A stretch of DNA of 64,000 bases, from positions 46,522 through 110,521 of the forward strand of contig NZ_JNUP01000063.1 in the NCBI RefSeq assembly GCF_000758165.1. Reading direction: 5' to 3'. Positions 26,755 to 34,115 of this stretch are shown here, piece after piece. Within the stretch, counting starts at the first letter, position 1. Each line of letters opens with the position of its first letter. The position numbers and the translations under genes are program-made. The notes beneath the pieces were generated by a model, which had not been told where the DNA came from, made no database searches, and was given only the letters and a program-made list of their open reading frames with translations. This stretch comes from Spirochaeta lutea. GTDB lineage: Bacteria > Spirochaetota > Spirochaetia > DSM-27196 > Salinispiraceae.

Positions 26755-26996
26755 TTATGACCTGGGCTTGATGAGCCGGTAAAAAACACCCCGGTCTTGG
26801 GAGTTCCTCTGGATTGTTCCCCGGGCTTCCAGGACCGACAGGTATTTGTTTATCTGATTCGGGTGGTAAACACCGTGGTGGCCCCACACTCCCAGTACAC
26901 ACAATTCATGGTACAGGTTTCATGGGGTACCAAATCAATCCCCAAGGACATTCCCAAGCGTCGGCTGGGAACCGGGCCGAAGAGGTAGGTATCCAT
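26755..26996 (-). pseudogene. Internally deleted radical SAM protein gene
   Basis: Residues 1-29 from the ATG at 26996 match the N-terminus of a radical SAM family (YLFGPVPSRRLGMSLGIDL, then ETCTMNCVYWECG). The CxxxCxxC cluster motif is damaged: the third Cys is Trp. The frame then stops at 26850. In a shifted frame the following DNA encodes NQINKYLSVLEARGT and QDRGVFYRLIKPRS, which resembles the C-terminal winged-helix segment found in the same family. The roughly 200 codons expected between these parts are missing, so this is a remnant with an internal deletion and a frame change. Confidence 0.75.
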
Positions 26997-27067
26997 ACGG
27001 CTGTCCCCGGAACTGGGACAGGTAGGTCTGACAGCCGGCGAACAGGTCACAGTGCTGAAGGGTTTTG

Positions 27068-27172
27068 TAGTGCGCAAAAGGTTGTAAACGGCACCAGATA
27101 TAGCGGAGCAACCTATAAGTAGGCCCATGGGCTGTGTCGCCGGGGCCGAAAGTTACAACCTTTTGCGCACTA
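27068..27172 (+). mobile_element. Intact copy (B) of the 105-bp MITE-like element
   Basis: Perfect terminal inverted repeats, TAGTGCGCAAAAGGTTGTAA at the left and its exact complement at the right, bound 105 bp including TA at both ends. Internal landmarks are CACCAGATATAGCGG, a CCCATGGG palindrome and TGTCGCCGGGG. It has no coding capacity. It lies between the radical SAM remnant and the 3' end of the AraC-type gene. Confidence 0.9.
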
Positions 27173-27200
27173 TCGAGGATGCCCCTGCTCCACAGGCAGA

Positions 27201-28220
27201 CTAGTAGTCCTGGTCGGTCTCCAACTCGGGGTCAATGATTTTGGTGTGGTACCCCGTGGGGTTTTCCCTGAAATACCGTTTCCGGTAGGCGCTGGGAGTG
27301 CTGCCGGTATGTTCCTTAAACCGTTTCGACAAATGAAAGGGGCTCGAAAAACCCAGTTCCCAGGCGATTTCCTTGAGGCTGAGGTCGGAATTGATGAGCA
27401 TGGAGCTGGCCGCCTCGATCTTGAGATGGGTGTAGTAGCGCATGGGAGTGGTGTGGAGATGGCGGTTAAAGAGGCGGATGAGGTGTTCCTTGGAAATGTC
27501 CAGACGCTGGCATACCTGATCCAGGGATATCCGGCTGAAGAGGTGTTCCTGAAACAGGGATGCAGCCTGTTCCAGTTGGAGGTGGAAGTCGCCGCTTCCC
27601 CGGTTTGTGCCAGGGGCCGGGAGGCCCGGGCTGGTGTGCGGGCCGGCGGACGGGGTTCGGCCGGTTTGCGCCGCCTCCGATGGTGTTTGCAACACATCAT
27701 GGGCGGATGCCGGGGAATCCGGGGTGTTCCGGTCTGATGGCTGGCCATGCATGCCCCGGCGGTGCATCTCCTCACCGTAGAGTTGGTAGAGAAAGGCGAG
27801 CAAGCGATGTTCCCCCGCCGCCCGCTGGTAGGGGTTTTCCGATGAAAAGCTGCTTTTTATCTCCTCCAGTACGAAGCGCTGGGAACCCCGGAGCCGTAGG
27901 GGAAACCGGGTCTGGAATCCCGGATCGTTCACCAGGGGGTAGACCGGCTCATCGGCCTGGAGGGTGAAGAGGGCGGCATAGTAGGACAGGGGGCGGTCCA
28001 GGTTCCGGGGATGAATCTTATGCACCTGGCCGGGCAGGGTTAGGTAGAGACTGCCCGGTCTGATGCTCCGGGTGGTCCGGTTGTTTTCAAAGGTTCCCTC
28101 GCCGTGGATGAAATAATGCAGTTCATACTGTCCCGCCTCGTGAGCATGCCGCCGGGAATGCCAGTGAATGAGCTGGGGTTTATTCATGGTGTGAATGAAT
28201 ACCACATCGGTAATCGTCAT
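27201..28220 (-). CDS. AraC-family transcriptional regulator, likely of xylose genes
   Basis: An N-terminal cupin-like sensor domain (about 20-150; HYFIHGEGTFENN, PGQVHKIHP) is followed by an unusually long Pro/Ser/Gly-rich linker (about 170-230) and a C-terminal pair of AraC helix-turn-helix motifs (about 245-325): LDQVCQRLDISKEHLIRLF and LKEIAWELGFSSPFHLSKRFK. The gene is divergent from xylA, with direct repeats in the shared intergenic region, so it probably activates xylA/xylB in response to a pentose. The start is uncertain: ATG at 28220 or at 28187; neither has a well-spaced Shine-Dalgarno. Confidence 0.9.
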   Translation of the reverse strand: MTITDVVFIHTMNKPQLIHWHSRRHAHEAGQYELHYFIHGEGTFENNRTTRSIRPGSLYLTLPGQVHKIHPRNLDRPLSYYAALFTLQADEPVYPLVNDPGFQTRFPLRLRGSQRFVLEEIKSSFSSENPYQRAAGEHRLLAFLYQLYGEEMHRRGMHGQPSDRNTPDSPASAHDVLQTPSEAAQTGRTPSAGPHTSPGLPAPGTNRGSGDFHLQLEQAASLFQEHLFSRISLDQVCQRLDISKEHLIRLFNRHLHTTPMRYYTHLKIEAASSMLINSDLSLKEIAWELGFSSPFHLSKRFKEHTGSTPSAYRKRYFRENPTGYHTKIIDPELETDQDY

Positions 28221-28223
28221 TCC

Positions 28224-28260
28224 TCAATTATACACATCACACGTCAATTATGTATATGTC
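28224..28260 (+). promoter_or_regulatory. Direct repeats between araC-type gene and xylA (candidate AraC operator)
   Basis: TCAATTAT occurs at 28224-28231 and 28244-28251, exactly 20 bp apart, each followed by a similar RYAYATS stretch, the arrangement bound by AraC/XylS activators. A -10-like TACTAT lies at 28280-28285 with no good -35 element 17 bp before it, which fits an activator-dependent xylA promoter. Confidence 0.5.
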
Positions 28261-28323
28261 CTGGTGCAGAATATGGGGCTACTATGACACCATAGAACGA
28301 AACCCATCGGTAAGGAGATGACT

Positions 28324-29637
28324 ATGAGCAATGAAGTTTTTTCAAATATTCCCGAGATTAAGTTCGAGGGACCGGATAGCGACAACAGCCTGGCCTTCCG
28401 GCATTATAATCCCTCTGAAAAAGTAGGGGATAAGACCATGGCCGAACACCTGCGGTTCTCCATGGCGTTCTGGCACACCATGAACGGAGGAGGAAGCGAT
28501 CCCTTCGGTGCTGACACCGCCCAACGCCCCTGGGACTCGGTATCCGATCCCATGGAGCAGGCCCGGATTAAGATGCGGGGCATCTTCGAATTAACCGAGA
28601 AACTGCAGATTCCCTTCTTCTGTTTCCACGACCGGGACATCGCCCCCGAGGGTGAGACCCTGGCAAAATCCCATAAAAACCTGGATGAGATCGTCGGCCT
28701 GGCCAAAACCCTGATGAAAACCAGCAAAACCCGGCTGCTCTGGGGCACTGCAAACCTCTTTGTTCATCCCCGGTACATGCACGGCGGCGCCACAAGTCCC
28801 GACCTGAAGGTGTACGCCTATGCGGCGGGACAGGTGCGCAAGGCCCTGGAAGTGACCAAGGAGCTGGGAGGCGAGAACTACGTATTCTGGGGCGGCCGGG
28901 AAGGCTATGAGACCCTCCTGAACACCGACATGAAGAAGGAACTGGATAATCTTGCAGCCTTCATGCACATGGCGGTGGACTATGCAAAAGAGATTGGCTT
29001 TGACGGCCAGTTCCTCTTTGAGCCTAAGCCCAAGGAACCCACCAAACACCAGTACGACACCGACAGCGCCACGGTCTACGGCTTCCTGGAGAAGTACGAC
29101 CTGCTGCCCCACGTGAAGCTCAACATTGAAACAAACCACGCCACCCTGGCCGGTCACACCATTCAGCACGAGCTGCACTTCGCCCGGATCAACGGTATTC
29201 TGGGAAGCGTGGATGCCAATCAAGGCGATACCCTCCTGGGATGGGACACCGACCAGTTCCCCACGGACCTCTACGTCTCCACCCTGATGATGTACGAGAT
29301 TCTGAAAAACGGTGGCCTGCACCGGGGCGGTCTGAACTTCGACGCGAAGGTTCGCCGGCCGTCCTACACCGTTCAGGATGTGGTAGAAGCCCATATCATC
29401 GGTATGGACAGCTTTGCCCGGGGGCTGAAGGCGGCGCATTCCATGCTGACAGACGGTGTATTGGAGGATTTCAACGCCCAGCGCTACGCCAGCTGGAACA
29501 GCGACCTGGGTAAAAAAGTGGCCCAGGGCAAAGCCACCCTGGCGGAACTCGAAAAGTCCGTACTCAATGACCCCGTTCATGTTCCCGCATCGGGACGTCA
29601 GGAGTATCTTGAGAGCATCGTGAACCGCTACATCTAA
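28324..29637 (+). CDS. xylA: Xylose isomerase
   Basis: The ATG at 28324 is 6 bp after AAGGAG; the ATG at 28318 would have no spacing, so I reject it. The 437-residue length fits class II xylose isomerases. Catalytic and metal-binding segments are intact: [12 protein letters not shown] with the active-site His, [28 protein letters not shown] and the [20 protein letters not shown] metal loop. The enzyme converts D-xylose to D-xylulose in the cytoplasm. The kinase for the next step follows 144 bp downstream, separated by a strong terminator hairpin. Confidence 0.97.
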   Translation: MSNEVFSNIPEIKFEGPDSDNSLAFRHYNPSEKVGDKTMAEHLRFSMAFWHTMNGGGSDPFGADTAQRPWDSVSDPMEQARIKMRGIFELTEKLQIPFFCFHDRDIAPEGETLAKSHKNLDEIVGLAKTLMKTSKTRLLWGTANLFVHPRYMHGGATSPDLKVYAYAAGQVRKALEVTKELGGENYVFWGGREGYETLLNTDMKKELDNLAAFMHMAVDYAKEIGFDGQFLFEPKPKEPTKHQYDTDSATVYGFLEKYDLLPHVKLNIETNHATLAGHTIQHELHFARINGILGSVDANQGDTLLGWDTDQFPTDLYVSTLMMYEILKNGGLHRGGLNFDAKVRRPSYTVQDVVEAHIIGMDSFARGLKAAHSMLTDGVLEDFNAQRYASWNSDLGKKVAQGKATLAELEKSVLNDPVHVPASGRQEYLESIVNRYI

Positions 29638-29687
29638 GGAATCTGGGAATACACCTGATCCCCAGGAATTCCGGGCGGACAACCTAA

Positions 29688-29730
29688 TCATAAATCCCTT
29701 CACCCGAGGGATTTATGATTTTTCTATTTT
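29688..29730 (+). terminator. Strong intrinsic terminator after xylA
   Basis: TCATAAATCCCT (29688-29699) and AGGGATTTATGA (29707-29718) form a perfect 12-bp stem with loop TCACCCG, followed by TTTTTCTATTTT. It should lower or stop transcription into the xylB-like gene, allowing xylA to be expressed more than the kinase. Confidence 0.88.
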
Positions 29731-29781
29731 ACGCCTGCACTGGTACCCCTACCCGTACCACGGGCATACAAGGAACGACCC

Positions 29782-31509
29782 ATGACAAACCGTAATCCAT
29801 CAGCCGGGGACACACTGGTCCTCGGATTGGACATCAGCACCCAGAGTATCACCGGCACCCTGTTGTCGGTAAATCCCCGGAGCTACCGCGTACTGGCCGA
29901 TCACTCCCTAGCCTATGCCCGGGACGAACGGACCAAGCACCTGGGAATCGATCCCCACAGCCTCATTATCCCCGGCCAGGAACCCGGGCAGGCTGAACAG
30001 CCCGCAGTCCTCTTTTTGGCTGCTCTGGACGCCCTCCTGGAGGACCTGAAGGGGCAGGGCGCAGCCCTCTCGGAGGTGGCGGCCATTCAAATCTCCGCCC
30101 AGCAGCACGGCCACGCCTATCTCAATGACCGGGCGCCGGCGCTGTTTGCTGCGCTCAATTCCACGGTTTCAGGGGGTGCCGGATCAGGAAAATCAGCCGG
30201 ACCGGGCGACGGGTCAGCCGGACCGGGCGGGGAACAACAAAATCCGTCGGACCCGGATCTGAAAACCCGATTGGAACCGGCCTTCAGTTACCCCGGCTGC
30301 CCCATTTGGATGACCAGCAATACATCCCGGGAGGCCGATGATCTGCGCCGGCGGTCCGGGGGCAAGGACGCGGTTATCGCTCTTTCGGGCAGCGATTCGC
30401 CCCTGCGTTTTACCGGGGCGGTCATCCGCCGGATTGCCCTAACCGATCCTGGGGTCTACGGCGCTACTGCGTCCATCCGGCTGCTGAACAGCCTCATGGC
30501 GGGGGTACTCTCGGGAAACCCGGATGTTCCTGCCGACTGGGGCAATGCCTCGGGAATGACCCTCATGGATTATAAAAACCGCACCTGGTCCTCCGAGCTC
30601 CTGGAGGCCGCTGCCGGGGACCTTCCCGGGGGAGCCCGGGGTCTTGAGGACCGCCTGGGCGGCCTTGCCCATCCCCTTACCTGGGCCGGCAGGGTGGCCA
30701 GTTATTTTACCCAGCGGTACGGATTCTCGCCGGATTGTCTTGTGGGTGTTGGTTCCGGGGATAATCCCCAATCCAAGGTAGGTACCTGGGGGGATCTTCT
30801 CAGCCTTGGAACCAGCTTCGTGTACATGATTCACCAGGATGAACCCCAAACCGATCCCCGGGGTTTCGCCAATAGCATGTACGACGGCCTCGGCCAGCCC
30901 TTTGTCTTTGCCTGCCGGACCAACGGGGCCTTGGTCTGGGACCAGGTGCGCCGGAGCTGCGGTATTGAACCCCAGGACTTCGCCGCAGCCGATCAGGCCC
31001 TGGCCGCTTCCGCCCCCGGGGAGGACCCCCTCCTGTTCCAGCCCCTGGAGGAGAGTTTCCCCCCCAGTCCCGTCACGGGTAGGATTCAGGGCGATCTCGT
31101 CCGGGACTACCCCGGGGTGGTGGACAGCTCTCTGGGCCTGCTCTGGTATTACAGTCGCCATCTCTCCGCCGCCACGGGCCCCCTGGCCATTACCGGCGGT
31201 CCCTCGGCCAGTCCGGAAATCTGCCGTCGGGTTGCCTCCCTCTGGCAGCGGCCCGTGGTCCGGGTTGCGGGGTCCGGCGCCTCCCTGGGCGCCGCCCTGG
31301 CAGCCTATGCTGGTCTGATCCTGAATCCGGAGGGTCGGGGTGATTTTAATGCCGGTTCCTCCGTTGAGGCGGCGGCTGTCCTGGCGCCCCTGGTTTCCCG
31401 AGGGGGTGCAGAAATACCCCCCGATCCCGTTCTGGTGGCTGCCTACCACCATGGCTCCGATGCCTACATCCCGGCCCTCATCCGGCGCTTCGAGGCTCTG
31501 GGGTCCTAA
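29782..31509 (+). CDS. xylB: FGGY-family carbohydrate kinase, probably xylulokinase
   Basis: AAGGA precedes the ATG. The FGGY fold is seen from the N-terminal GLDISTQSITGTLL phosphate loop, the QISAQQHGHAYL segment, the second-domain GVGSGDNPQSKVGTW and the C-terminal adenosine site ITGGPSASPEICR. At 575 residues it is longer than the usual 490-510. Part of the excess is a Gly/Ser/Pro-rich insertion at about residues 130-160, encoded by 21-bp repeats. The context behind xylA points to D-xylulose as substrate; the sequence is rather divergent, so specificity is inferred from location. Confidence 0.85.
   Translation: MTNRNPSAGDTLVLGLDISTQSITGTLLSVNPRSYRVLADHSLAYARDERTKHLGIDPHSLIIPGQEPGQAEQPAVLFLAALDALLEDLKGQGAALSEVAAIQISAQQHGHAYLNDRAPALFAALNSTVSGGAGSGKSAGPGDGSAGPGGEQQNPSDPDLKTRLEPAFSYPGCPIWMTSNTSREADDLRRRSGGKDAVIALSGSDSPLRFTGAVIRRIALTDPGVYGATASIRLLNSLMAGVLSGNPDVPADWGNASGMTLMDYKNRTWSSELLEAAAGDLPGGARGLEDRLGGLAHPLTWAGRVASYFTQRYGFSPDCLVGVGSGDNPQSKVGTWGDLLSLGTSFVYMIHQDEPQTDPRGFANSMYDGLGQPFVFACRTNGALVWDQVRRSCGIEPQDFAAADQALAASAPGEDPLLFQPLEESFPPSPVTGRIQGDLVRDYPGVVDSSLGLLWYYSRHLSAATGPLAITGGPSASPEICRRVASLWQRPVVRVAGSGASLGAALAAYAGLILNPEGRGDFNAGSSVEAAAVLAPLVSRGGAEIPPDPVLVAAYHHGSDAYIPALIRRFEALGS
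30193..30229. repeat. 21-bp tandem repeat inside the xylB-like gene
   Basis: The 16-mer TCAGCCGGACCGGGCG occurs at 30193-30208 and 30214-30229, a 21-bp period. It encodes SAGPG units in a low-complexity insertion of the kinase and keeps the frame. Confidence 0.8.
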
Positions 31510-31529
31510 CCGGCCCCGGGATGGTATGG

Positions 31530-32810
31530 TTACCCGGCAGGGGCGGGGCGCTCCAGGGTATGGCAGCCGTTGAACCGGGCAAAATCCTCCAGGGCTGCTG
31601 TGAGCATGGCATTGGAATCACCATGGGAAAAAAACTCTCCATCCAAGTGCTCGGCTTGAACGGCTAAGACCTTTTCTGCTCTTCGGGCCTTGAGGTCCAC
31701 CATTCCTACGAAGCCGCGGTGGCTCAACAGGGGCAGGCTGAAATACCCGTAGCGGCGTTTTTCCTTGGGAAGGTAGCATTCGATCCGGTAAGAGAAGTCG
31801 AAAAGGGCCTCCACCCAGGCGCGCTGAATGATGAGGTTGTCGAAGGGGGAGAGGATGCAAAGCCAGGGGTCGGAGTTCTTGGGGTGATCATTCGGTGAGG
31901 CCGTCGGCAGGCGCGGGTCAGGAAGATTCGGTGGGTCAGGAAGTTCAGGTGGGTCCAGACGACCGGTTGGGTCAAGAAGCACCGGCGGGTCCAGAAGCAC
32001 CGGCGGGTCCAGAAGCTCCGGCCGGGCGTACCATCCCGGTTCGCCCTGAATAGTCAGGGGGAGGAGGGTGCCGGCTTCCACCTCGTCTGTCAGGGTCTGG
32101 ACGAGGTGCTTGCGGCCGTCCTTGTGTTGGCTGGTCAGGAAGGGCAGGCGGCTGATGTACTGGTTTTTCAGGGTCATGTCTATGAGGTAGCCGGCCATTT
32201 CCTTGGGGTTCGGGGGGGTGGTGGAGATATGGCTGGGCAGGATACGTTCGGCCAGGTCGAAGACCTTCTGAAAGGACCGGCGCTCTCGGACCATGAGTAT
32301 CCCCTGGTGGAGCAGTTCTTCCAGGGCGATTTTCGCAGGCTTCCAGTCCCACCACTGCCCGGGTTTGTCCCGGGGGTCTTCAAAATCCCTGGCCATCAGG
32401 GGACCCTCCTGGGTTATCCGGTTCAGTACATGCTCCACAATCCTTCGGTTTGCCTGGAACCACTCATGCCCCCGGCGGCGGATGCGCTGCATCCGGGGAA
32501 GGCTGAAGCGGTACTTCTCCATGGGCAGGTAGGCGGCGGCATGGGCCCAGTACTCGAAGATCTGCCGGTTTTCCAGGGCCGCGTCCAGGTCCCGGGGATG
32601 GTAACCCGGAACCCGGGTGTACAGAACATGGTGGTGGGCCCGCTGGATGACGTGGATGGTATCAATCTGAATATAACCGGTGTTTTGTACCGCCTGGTGG
32701 ACGGATTCACAATACCGGTGGGCGAACCGGGAGAGAACGTGCTGTCGGGCTTCCTGGTTGGTGAGTTCCAGGACCGGGCGGCCGGGCAGGCTGGGTTGAG
32801 GGGCGCTCAT
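31530..32810 (-). CDS. YcaQ-like winged-helix protein (HTH_42 family, possible DNA glycosylase)
   Basis: The ATG at 32810 overlaps the stop of the DUF2178-like gene (TGATG). The first 180 residues follow the HTH_42/YcaQ pattern: IQIDTIHVIQRAHHHVLYTR carries the conserved D-x-V/I-x3-R-x2-H segment near residue 50, then EYWAHAAAYLP and PMEKYRF. The C-terminal part LSPFDNLIIQRAWVEALFDF and YGYFSLPLL is equally typical. E. coli YcaQ is a glycosylase acting on interstrand crosslinks, and this is a likely but unproved role here. The middle is expanded by a DP-rich repeat (about residues 262-300) encoded by six 18-bp units. Confidence 0.85.
   Translation of the reverse strand: MSAPQPSLPGRPVLELTNQEARQHVLSRFAHRYCESVHQAVQNTGYIQIDTIHVIQRAHHHVLYTRVPGYHPRDLDAALENRQIFEYWAHAAAYLPMEKYRFSLPRMQRIRRRGHEWFQANRRIVEHVLNRITQEGPLMARDFEDPRDKPGQWWDWKPAKIALEELLHQGILMVRERRSFQKVFDLAERILPSHISTTPPNPKEMAGYLIDMTLKNQYISRLPFLTSQHKDGRKHLVQTLTDEVEAGTLLPLTIQGEPGWYARPELLDPPVLLDPPVLLDPTGRLDPPELPDPPNLPDPRLPTASPNDHPKNSDPWLCILSPFDNLIIQRAWVEALFDFSYRIECYLPKEKRRYGYFSLPLLSHRGFVGMVDLKARRAEKVLAVQAEHLDGEFFSHGDSNAMLTAALEDFARFNGCHTLERPAPAG
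31922..32029. repeat. Six 18-bp tandem repeats inside the YcaQ-like gene
   Basis: Units begin at 31922, 31940, 31958, 31976, 31994 and 32012; those at 31976 and 31994 are identical (GAAGCACCGGCGGGTCCA) and the rest have diverged. On the minus strand they encode the six-residue unit LLDPPV and variants. The homogeneity of two units suggests recent slippage. Confidence 0.85.
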
Positions 32811-33172
32811 CAATGCAGGCGCTGTTCTACAATCCGGGACACCAGCTTTGCCACAATCATCACGCTAAGGGTTATGACTACCCAAGGATCCAGACTGGCA
32901 TTCAGGGATTGCACCACAATGGCTACCACCAGGGTGGCCACCCCGGCCATGTAGCCCAAGCGGCTTGCCCGGTGCAGGTGGCTCGCTTCCCGTTCATCCT
33001 GGGGCCGTTCCCGGTACAGGAGCCCCGCGTACAATCCGAAGGCACCGATGAGCAGCCCGAGAATGATCATCTGGAGCTGGGTCGGCATACTCCAACCGAA
33101 GGGATCCAGCTTGACCACCGATAATACCACCATCAGTACCGACAGAATAATCTCACCCAGACTCATCAACAT
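32810..33172 (-). CDS. Small membrane protein resembling DUF2178
   Basis: The ATG at 33172 has GGAGGA 8 bp upstream and overlaps the end of the Xre regulator gene by 20 bp. The 120-residue product has four predicted membrane helices in two hairpins, separated by a charged loop (LYRERPQDEREASHLHR). The DERE-type loop and pairing with a small Xre regulator are features of DUF2178-type membrane proteins. The function is unknown. The stop overlaps the YcaQ-like start by one base. Confidence 0.75.
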   Translation of the reverse strand: MLMSLGEIILSVLMVVLSVVKLDPFGWSMPTQLQMIILGLLIGAFGLYAGLLYRERPQDEREASHLHRASRLGYMAGVATLVVAIVVQSLNASLDPWVVITLSVMIVAKLVSRIVEQRLH

Positions 33173-33368
33173 AGAAAATCTCCTCCAGGGGCTTTTCGAA
33201 TTCCCGGGCAATCTTCAGTGCTAACAAAACCGAGGGTACGTAGTTGCCCTTTTCCATGGCAATGATGGTTTGCCGGGTTACACCGATACGCTGGGCAAAA
33301 TCCTCCTGGGTCAGCCCTGCCATCTGGCGGTGAATTTTGATTGTATTACCCACGGTTTCCTGTGCCAT
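33153..33368 (-). CDS. Small Xre/HTH_3-family regulator
   Basis: The ATG at 33368 (MAQETVGNTIK) has GGAG 6-7 bp upstream; the frame is open further 5' but without a good start. The 71-residue protein is one HTH_3 domain: NTIKIHRQMAGLTQEDFAQR, then IGVTRQTIIAMEKGNYVPSV, a close match to YozG/Cro-type regulators encoded next to DUF2178-like membrane proteins. It begins 19 bp after the MsrA stop, in the same orientation, so it may be transcribed with that operon. Confidence 0.9.
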   Translation of the reverse strand: MAQETVGNTIKIHRQMAGLTQEDFAQRIGVTRQTIIAMEKGNYVPSVLLALKIAREFEKPLEEIFYVDESG

Positions 33369-33387
33369 GACCGCTCCACTGTATACG

Positions 33388-34113
33388 CTAACGCCACTGG
33401 ACATCAAGAAAGAGATCGGGAAAGGCCTGCCTCAGATGGTCTATTTTAGGCCAGTCCCAGTATACCACATAGGGGTACTCGGGGTTCTTCCTCATAAAAT
33501 CCTGATGGTATTCCTCGGCTGGGTAGAATTCTTCGGGGCTTTCAAGCATTGAAAGGACGGTTACTATGGGTGATTCGAATGCCCCGCTGAGTTCCAGGTC
33601 GGTGATGGCTCGGCTTGCCATCCTCTCCTGGTCCTCCGAGAGGGTAAATATCTCCGACCGGTACTGGGTTCCCCGGTCCGGACCCTGGTAGTTTAATTGG
33701 GTAGGATTATGGGCCACCTGAAAAAAGACATCCAACAACTCCTGGTAGCTGATGACCTGGGAATCGTATTCAACGAGAACCGCTTCGGCGTGTTCGGTCA
33801 CTCCCCGGCTAACCGCGTTGTAGTTTGCCATCCGTGCCTCTCCGCCGGCATAGCCAGAAACCGCCCTATGCACCCCTCGCAGGTGTTCAAACACGCCTTC
33901 CACCCCCCAAAAACAGCCCCCGGCGAACACGGCCGTCCGGAGTTGTTCGGGCCCCTGGGTCGGCTGGAGTGATTCGGGCTGGACGGAGGTTCTGTCCTGC
34001 TGTTCCGGGGGGTTCCCCTGGGCTGTACCCAGTCCGGGAAGCAAGAGTACCAGGGCAGCAGCCAGGAAGGCAGCTGGCGCCCGTCTGATTGGTATGGAAA
34101 TCTGATTGATCAT
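33388..34113 (-). CDS. msrA: Exported peptide methionine sulfoxide reductase A with a single cysteine
   Basis: The ATG at 34113 follows GGAGGA placed in the last codons of the DipZ-like gene. A signal peptide (AAFLAAALVLLLPGLG, about 13-29) and a Gln/Pro-rich spacer precede the MsrA domain, which begins with FAGGCFWGVEG (catalytic C67) and includes YDSQVISYQELL and RGTQYRS. C67 is the only Cys in the protein, so no internal resolving Cys exists. The sulfenic acid formed on C67 must then be reduced by another protein, and the adjacent thioredoxin-domain gene is the obvious candidate. The substrate would be Met-S-sulfoxide in periplasmic proteins. Confidence 0.94.
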   Translation of the reverse strand: MINQISIPIRRAPAAFLAAALVLLLPGLGTAQGNPPEQQDRTSVQPESLQPTQGPEQLRTAVFAGGCFWGVEGVFEHLRGVHRAVSGYAGGEARMANYNAVSRGVTEHAEAVLVEYDSQVISYQELLDVFFQVAHNPTQLNYQGPDRGTQYRSEIFTLSEDQERMASRAITDLELSGAFESPIVTVLSMLESPEEFYPAEEYHQDFMRKNPEYPYVVYWDWPKIDHLRQAFPDLFLDVQWR

Positions 34114-34115
34114 AG

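Noticed and set aside
28591-29703. A 370-residue minus-strand frame antisense to xylA
   Set aside because: The plus strand encodes a full-length xylose isomerase with all catalytic motifs; the antisense frame matches nothing.
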